DNA of 16,759 bases, from assembly GCA_023434825.1 (NCBI GenBank), contig JAEYSH010000013.1, positions 1 to 16,759 on the forward strand, read 5' to 3'. A program made the position numbers and the translations under genes. Each line of letters begins with the position of its first letter. The stretch's first letter is position 1. The notes beneath the pieces were generated by a model that was not told the origin of the DNA, ran no database searches, and saw only the letters and a program-made list of their open reading frames with translations. The stretch is from Methanobacteriota archaeon (GTDB taxonomy: Archaea; Methanobacteriota; Methanobacteria; Methanobacteriales; Methanobacteriaceae). This document shows, one piece after another, positions 13,392 to 16,759 of the stretch.

Positions 13392-13514
13392 CTAACAAAT
13401 TTTTAATTTGTTAGCATCAAGATCATCGATTTTGATAGTTTTCGACGACCAATAATTTGGAGGTTGAGGAAAATTTTTAATTTTCCGAACCCCAAATTGA
13501 AAATTTGGAGGTTT
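13392..13514 (+). promoter_or_regulatory. Structured leader of L21e with competing hairpins over the ribosome-binding site
   Basis: Four stems are visible. A: CTAACAAATT (13392-13401) with AATTTGTTAG (13405-13414). B: ATCAAGATC (13416-13424) with GATTTTGAT (13428-13436), including one G-U pair. C: GGAAAATT (13468-13475) with AATTTTCC (13479-13486), extended outward by AATTTGGAGGTT (13454-13465) pairing with AACCCCAAATT (13488-13498) apart from one bulged A. D: CCAAATT (13492-13498) with AATTTGG (13502-13508), covering the first bases of the true GGAGG site (13507-13511). C and D share CCAAATT and exclude each other, so the leader can switch between a free and a masked ribosome-binding site. 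A and C share the 13-nt tip AAATTTTTAATTT. The pairings are seen directly; the regulatory role is inference. Confidence 0.55.
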
Positions 13515-13518
13515 AATA

Positions 13519-13812
13519 ATGGTAACAAGATCTAGAGGTTTAAGAAGCAAAACACGTTATAAACTTAAAAAGAGCTTAAGAGTAAGCAGAGCAAATCCAA
13601 TAACAAAAAAGATACAGACTTTTGATGAAAATGATTTAGTTCACATAATAATTGATCCAAGTGTACAAAAAGGTCAACCACACCCACGTTTCCATGGTAA
13701 AACAGGCAAAGTAACAGAAAAAAGAGGAAGAGCTTACCTGGTAGCAATCAACGACGGAAACAAAGCTAAAAAATTAATTATCAGACCTGAACATCTAAAA
13801 ATGCAAGAGTGA
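13519..13812 (+). CDS. rpl21e: 50S ribosomal protein L21e
   Basis: The 97-residue protein is of normal length. It begins MVTRSRGLRSKTRYKLKKS and contains VHIIIDPSVQKGQPHPRFHGKTG (about 41-63), the family signature, then RGRAYLVAINDGNKAKKLII. It is a basic structural protein of the large subunit. The ATG follows GGAGG at seven-base spacing, and that site lies within a hairpin system described separately. RpoF follows with overlapping or near-overlapping ends. Confidence 0.96.
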   Translation: MVTRSRGLRSKTRYKLKKSLRVSRANPITKKIQTFDENDLVHIIIDPSVQKGQPHPRFHGKTGKVTEKRGRAYLVAINDGNKAKKLIIRPEHLKMQE

Positions 13813-13817
13813 TACTG

Positions 13818-14147
13818 ATGATTGGGAAAAAAGTTATTGATACTGATCCTATCACCCTTGCCGAAGTAAAAACAATGCTGGAAGAGCTTTCTGAGCAACA
13901 CGAGCTTACATACGAACAAAATCTTGCTTTAGACCACGTAATAAAATTTCAAAAGGTTGATGAAGAGTCTGCAAAAAAAATAGTTGAAGAACTCTCAGAA
14001 ACCTTCAAAAAAACTCAAGCTATTAAAATAACAGACATCATGCCAGAGGATATGGCTGATTTAAGACTTCTATTTGCAAAAGAAAGGGGTACATACAAAA
14101 CAGAAGATCTGGAGAAGATACTGGAAATAGTAGATAAGTACAGATAA
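13818..14147 (+). CDS. rpoF: DNA-directed RNA polymerase subunit F (Rpb4 homologue)
   Basis: The 109-residue protein starting MIGKKVIDTDPITLAEVKTM is the archaeal Rpb4 counterpart, which with RpoE forms the polymerase stalk that binds emerging RNA. The all-helical protein ends in the HRDC-like part AIKITDIMPEDMADLRLLFAKERG, conserved in RpoF. I start at the ATG at 13818, five bases after the L21e stop; an in-frame GTG at 13809 lies inside the L21e end and within the likely GTGAT ribosome-binding site. The tight spacing indicates translational coupling to L21e, an order known from many archaea. Confidence 0.92.
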   Translation: MIGKKVIDTDPITLAEVKTMLEELSEQHELTYEQNLALDHVIKFQKVDEESAKKIVEELSETFKKTQAIKITDIMPEDMADLRLLFAKERGTYKTEDLEKILEIVDKYR

Positions 14148-14199
14148 TACTAAGGATATTTAAGCAATTAAAACATATATTAACTTAAATATTAAATGA

Positions 14200-14219
14200 G
14201 GATTAAGAATTCTTAGTCC
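14200..14219 (+). terminator. Hairpin downstream of rpoF
   Basis: GGATTAAG (14200-14207) pairs with CTTAGTCC (14212-14219) around an AATT loop, eight pairs including one G-U. It lies 52 bp after the rpoF stop. There is no strong T-run directly after it, so it may be an RNA 3'-end structure or a DNA dyad rather than a true terminator. Confidence 0.35.
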
Positions 14220-14252
14220 ATGCAATATAATAAAATATTAAATAAAAATAAT

Positions 14253-14335
14253 TGAAAATTAAATAATTTTCAGTTTTTGAACTTTGAAACTCAAGTTTTA
14301 TAGTTCATAGTTTTAAATAAAATCACCGGGTGATT
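14253..14335 (+). promoter_or_regulatory. Dyad-rich leader of the DUF655 gene
   Basis: Three inverted repeats stand in series. TGAAAATT (14253-14260) pairs with AATTTTCA (14265-14272) around AAAT. TGAACT (14278-14283) pairs with AGTTCA (14302-14307). AATCACC (14321-14327) is the exact reverse complement of GGTGATT (14329-14335) around a single G. The last dyad contains the GGTGAT ribosome-binding site, which ends a few bases before the ATG at 14338, so folding (five pairs with a CCGGG loop) would mask it. Alternatively it is a DNA operator. The spacing is observed; a role is inferred. Confidence 0.4.
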
Positions 14336-14337
14336 AA

Positions 14338-14916
14338 ATGGAAGAATATGCAATTATCTTGGATTATCTTCCCTTAGGTTACGTTAAAGAAGGTATGCCC
14401 ACATACAAAAGAAAGCCTGTAGCTCAGGCAATAGGTAAAGAAGAATTTACTCTCCTTGAACTTATACCCAAAGAGGATGTAAATCTGGATATTCACCAGA
14501 AGGTCTATATAGGTTCAGGAAAACGTGATGAGATTGCCCGAGTGAATAAAAGGCTTAAATATGATAACCTTACTGCAACAGCAAAAATCGAACTTGATTA
14601 TGTTGTTGAAGAAATTATTAAGGCCAAAGAAGATAAATTCGTGGAATTTTTCAATGAAGCAGGCCCAATTTCAACAAGGTTACACCAGTTAGAGCTTTTA
14701 CCAGGAATTGGTAAAAAACACATGTGGGATATCCTTAACGCGCGAAAAGAAAAACCCTTTGAAAGTTTTGATGATATTAAAAAAAGGGTAACAATGTTAT
14801 CAGATCCAGCAAAGCTTATCGCTAAGCGAATTCTCATGGAATTAGATGCGACTGGAGACAAAAAGGGAAAACGAAAGTACGTTCTCTTTACACGACCCCC
14901 TGCAAAGAGATATTAA
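14338..14916 (+). CDS. DUF655 family protein with helix-hairpin-helix
   Basis: The 192-residue protein belongs to the archaeal DUF655 family of unknown biochemical function. The N-terminal part (1-90) has the conserved DYLPLGYVKEGMPTYKRKPV and an OB-like YIGSGKRDEI segment. A helix-hairpin-helix motif follows at about 117-134 (LELLPGIGKKHMWDIL), a non-specific nucleic-acid-binding element, then RVTMLSDPAKLIAKRILMEL and a basic tail. It is likely an RNA- or DNA-binding protein. Its constant neighbours in archaea, RpoF, L21e and KsgA, point to translation or ribosome maturation; that is inference. The ATG follows GGTGAT inside a palindrome. Confidence 0.9.
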   Translation: MEEYAIILDYLPLGYVKEGMPTYKRKPVAQAIGKEEFTLLELIPKEDVNLDIHQKVYIGSGKRDEIARVNKRLKYDNLTATAKIELDYVVEEIIKAKEDKFVEFFNEAGPISTRLHQLELLPGIGKKHMWDILNARKEKPFESFDDIKKRVTMLSDPAKLIAKRILMELDATGDKKGKRKYVLFTRPPAKRY

Positions 14917-14950
14917 TCTCTTATTTTATTTTTATTCTATATTTATTTTC
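14905..14950 (+). terminator. Hairpin plus T-rich terminator after DUF655
   Basis: AAGAGAT (14905-14911) and ATCTCTT (14916-14922) form a perfect 7-bp stem with an ATTA loop that spans the stop codon (14914-14916). A T-rich stretch with runs of four and five T follows. The form resembles a bacterial intrinsic terminator; the T-runs alone would fit archaeal termination. If active, KsgA would need its own promoter in the 57-bp gap, where none was clear. Confidence 0.45.
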
Positions 14951-14973
14951 AAATAACTAATCCCGGTAATTCT

Positions 14974-15804
14974 ATGTTAACAAAAGAAACTTTAAGCATT
15001 CTAAAAGAAAATAACATAAAACTAGACCGGCGAAAAGGGCAAAATTACCTGATAGATTCAAATATACTCCAAAAAATTATTAATTATTCTGATTTATCTA
15101 AAAATGATACAGTATTAGAAATTGGAGCTGGAATAGGGACATTAACGATACCTCTTGCCAAAGACGCAGGACATGTAATTGCAGTAGAACAGGACAAAAG
15201 AATAGCTGCAATTTTAGAAAAAAGACTGCTTGAACTGGATATTTCTAATGTTGAAGTATTAAATGCAGATGCTACAAAAATTGATTTTCCAAAATTTAAT
15301 AAAGTTGTCTCTAACTTGCCATACAAGATTTCATCGCCAATAACGTTTAAAATGCTTGAACATGACTTTGATTTTGCAATACTCATGTATCAGCTTGAAT
15401 TTGCCGAGAGGATGGTTGCAAAACCTGGAGAATCAAATTATTCAAGACTATCTTTGATGATGCACTTTTTTGCCGATGTTGAAATGCTTTTTGAAGTTTC
15501 AAAGCACTGCTTTTTCCCACCACCTAAAATATCATCTGCAGTAATTAAAATGGTTCCAAAAGATGTTGAACTTGACGAATTTTTCTTAAAAACCTCAAGG
15601 GCACTTTTCCAGCATAAAAAGAAAAAAGTCAGGAATGCATTACTTGATTCGTTTCATGAAATAGCAAATGTAGACAAAAAAGAAGCTAAAAAGATAGTTT
15701 CAAAACTGGATAAGGATCTTTTAAGTGAAAGAGCTGTAAAATTAGAACCCCAAAAAGTTATGGATATCTCAGAGCAATTGAAAGAAGTAATTAATAATTT
15801 ATAA
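14974..15804 (+). CDS. ksgA: 16S rRNA dimethyladenosine transferase (KsgA/RsmA/Dim1)
   Basis: The 276-residue enzyme dimethylates two adjacent adenosines in helix 45 at the 3' end of 16S rRNA, a late step in small-subunit maturation. The N-terminal KGQNYLID (21-28), the SAM-binding VLEIGAGIGTLTIPLA (47-62), acidic VEQD (71-74), the catalytic NLPYKIS (114-120) and PPPKISSAVIKM in the C-terminal domain are all present. The length is usual. The ATG at 14974 has a weak GGTAAT ribosome-binding site. It follows DUF655 by 57 bp and precedes the small CMD-like gene by 33 bp. Confidence 0.96.
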   Translation: MLTKETLSILKENNIKLDRRKGQNYLIDSNILQKIINYSDLSKNDTVLEIGAGIGTLTIPLAKDAGHVIAVEQDKRIAAILEKRLLELDISNVEVLNADATKIDFPKFNKVVSNLPYKISSPITFKMLEHDFDFAILMYQLEFAERMVAKPGESNYSRLSLMMHFFADVEMLFEVSKHCFFPPPKISSAVIKMVPKDVELDEFFLKTSRALFQHKKKKVRNALLDSFHEIANVDKKEAKKIVSKLDKDLLSERAVKLEPQKVMDISEQLKEVINNL

Positions 15805-15837
15805 TTAAAATAACTCTGATTATATGGAGATGAAAAT

Positions 15838-16149
15838 ATGGAACAGAATCCTTACGAGTTATTTCAAAAAGAATGTCCAGAAGTAGCAGCCAGTTTTAAT
15901 GATTTAATTGAAGCTCAAAAATCGTTGCCCGGAATAGATGCTAAAACAAAACAGTTGATTAATATAGCAATCCAAACCGCAAATCGAAACTCAAAAGGCG
16001 TTGGGATACACGCGATGATGGCCAAAAATGAAGGTTCGACCCGTGAAGAGGTGATAGGAGCTGTAGTTTTAAATTTACATCACTCCGGTTTTGCATCAGT
16101 TCTGGAATGCCTTCCAGCAGCTATTGATGGATTTGAAGGGAAATTTTAA
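15838..16149 (+). CDS. Carboxymuconolactone decarboxylase (AhpD-like) family protein lacking the CxxC pair
   Basis: The 103-residue all-helical protein matches the CMD/AhpD fold: LPGIDAKTKQLINIAIQTAN then IHAMMAKNEGSTREEVIGAVVLNLHHSG. In redox-active members the core is CxxCxxxH; here His58 is kept but the Cys positions hold Asn51 and Gly54. The only cysteines, Cys13 and Cys91, lie elsewhere, so thiol peroxidase or reductase activity of the AhpD type is unlikely. Function is unknown; a small hydrolase, decarboxylase or carrier role is possible. The ATG follows GGAGATGA. It lies between ksgA and mtq2 with a second small gene 12 bp downstream, an apparent insertion in a core gene row. Confidence 0.85.
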   Translation: MEQNPYELFQKECPEVAASFNDLIEAQKSLPGIDAKTKQLINIAIQTANRNSKGVGIHAMMAKNEGSTREEVIGAVVLNLHHSGFASVLECLPAAIDGFEGKF

Positions 16150-16161
16150 GGACACTAGAAA

Positions 16162-16458
16162 ATGAGCAGAAAAGATGTTTATTCCAGAAAAATATCCTCT
16201 AAAGAAGCTCAAGAAGATTTTATTTTTGTTTTAAAGAATAAAATTTCATTTTTTCCACCATTAAATGATATTTTTGAGCTTTCAGATTGTGACTCTTCAA
16301 AAGATGTAACATTAGAATCATATTCTTGTACTTGCAGAGGACCTGATCGGCCTCATGCGCATTATTTTATTTCATGGGAAGGATTAGAAGCTGGGGATAT
16401 AATAGAAATTACAAAAAATGGTGAAGATCAATATTTTTTAAATATTTATAAATCATAA
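16162..16458 (+). CDS. Small protein of unknown function with a CxC...HxH motif
   Basis: I do not recognise a named family. The 98-residue soluble protein has a Lys/Glu-rich helical start, the segment FFPPLNDIFELSD and a compact core YSCTCRGPDRPHAHYFISWE. Cys56, Cys58, His65 and His67 in this core could form one metal site. The end, LEAGDIIEI then DQYFLNIYKS, looks like beta strands of a small barrel. The ATG at 16162 has an AAGGA site nine bases upstream and lies 12 bp after the CMD-like gene, so the two are probably co-translated. The coding frame is supported by the start site, spacing and codon use like its neighbours; a role in metal binding is inference. Confidence 0.75.
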   Translation: MSRKDVYSRKISSKEAQEDFIFVLKNKISFFPPLNDIFELSDCDSSKDVTLESYSCTCRGPDRPHAHYFISWEGLEAGDIIEITKNGEDQYFLNIYKS

Positions 16459-16501
16459 AATCAAATTAATTTTCTAATTAACAAAGATAAAGGTAATTAA
16501 A

Positions 16502-16759
16502 ATGCTTGAATACAACGGATTAATCATTTACACACATCCTGAGGTTTATGAACCTGCAGAAGACACTTTTTTATTTGCAGAAAATCTGGATATCCAAAGA
16601 AGAGACGAAGTACTGGAAATAGGAACGGGAACCGGCTTAATTGCTGTTTATGCTGCTCAAAGAACAAAAAAAGTAGTTGCAACAGACATAAACGAACATG
16701 CCATTAAATGCGCTTCAAAAAACACCATCACCAATAAAACATATAACTTGGAATTAAGG
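16502..16759 (+). CDS. HemK-related class I methyltransferase, probably Mtq2 (N-terminal part, cut by window edge)
   Basis: Eighty-six codons are visible, starting MLEYNGLIIYTHPEVYEPAE. The segment VYEPAEDTFLFAENL is typical of archaeal and eukaryotic Mtq2/HemK2, followed by the SAM-binding motif VLEIGTGTGLIAVYAA and the acidic VVATDINEHAI. The catalytic NPPY motif would lie beyond the edge. Mtq2 with Trm112 methylates the Gln of the GGQ motif in release factor aRF1. The ATG follows AAGGTAAT. The order KsgA then HemK/Mtq2 is common in archaea; here two small genes lie between them. Confidence 0.88.
   Translation, partial: MLEYNGLIIYTHPEVYEPAEDTFLFAENLDIQRRDEVLEIGTGTGLIAVYAAQRTKKVVATDINEHAIKCASKNTITNKTYNLELR

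Larger units (their letters stand above)
13081..13518 (+). other. 438-bp gene-free stretch: probable long L21e leader or small RNA
   Basis: No credible coding frame lies here. From left to right it holds: a 7-bp hairpin at 13090-13106 just after pus10; a 12-bp direct repeat (13147-13175) in AT-rich promoter-like DNA; a stretch at about 13203-13315 visibly richer in G and C than its surroundings, with short stems GGATT/AATCC (13260-13276) and CTT-AATC/GATT-AAG (13276-13298); an inverted repeat TGTTAC/GTAACA (13323-13328 with 13364-13369) enclosing TGAC/GTCA (13335-13347); and the tightly packed hairpins at 13392-13511. This looks like one long structured leader of L21e-RpoF, or a separate small RNA followed by a leader. 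No tRNA, C/D-box or other known RNA could be recognised. Confidence 0.45.

Noticed and set aside
13374..13395. GGTTC...GAAC resembling a tRNA T-arm
   Set aside because: No acceptor, D or anticodon arms around it, and the loop lacks the conserved T-loop pattern; the stem is only four pairs.
16466..16481. TTAATT/AATTAA hairpin before mtq2
   Set aside because: All A-T pairs and six bp; too weak and too likely by chance to call a terminator.
1..16759. CRISPR array or defence system
   Set aside because: No regularly spaced repeats and no Cas, toxin or restriction gene in the window.

Overview
The window looks like chromosomal DNA of a mesophilic, AT-rich euryarchaeal methanogen of the order Methanobacteriales, most likely Methanobacterium or a close relative. 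The evidence is the archaeal-type information-processing genes (aIF2-alpha, S27e, L44e, PCNA, Gins51, TFS, RpoL, RpoF, Csl4, Dph2, SRP54, Pus10, L21e, Dim1/KsgA, Mtq2), strong archaeal Shine-Dalgarno sites (GGTGAT, GGAGG), BRE/TATA-type promoters and poly-T ends. A large multi-PAS soluble histidine kinase is also typical of mesophilic Methanobacterium. The species assignment is inference. No mobile element, CRISPR array, rRNA or tRNA was found.

Layout. Bases 1-10263 are read leftward, 10451-16759 rightward, with a divergent promoter region between. The leftward half consists of: hpt-dph2 (purine salvage and diphthamide); csl4 (exosome) with its own promoter and poly-T terminator; a five-PAS histidine kinase; rpoL-DUF99-Nudix; TFS-membrane protein-PCNA-Gins51 (transcript cleavage plus replication); and L44e-S27e-aIF2alpha (translation), cut at the left edge. 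The rightward half consists of: SRP54; Pus10; a 438-bp gene-free stretch ending in a structured leader; L21e-RpoF; DUF655; KsgA; two small accessory genes; and Mtq2, cut at the right edge.

How it fits together. Almost everything is core machinery linking transcription (RpoL, RpoF, TFS), replication (PCNA, GINS), RNA decay (Csl4), translation and ribosome maturation (L44e, S27e, L21e, aIF2alpha, KsgA, Pus10, Dph2, Mtq2) and protein export (SRP54). Accessory pieces sit between blocks: the PAS kinase between csl4 and rpoL, and the CMD-like and CxC/HxH small proteins between ksgA and mtq2.

The most interesting non-coding signal is the leader of L21e (about 13392-13514). It has hairpins that share an identical 13-nt tip, a duplicated AATTTGGAGGTT Shine-Dalgarno element, and one CCAAATT segment that can pair with either copy. 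That is the architecture of a translational switch. The idea rests on sequence inspection only.
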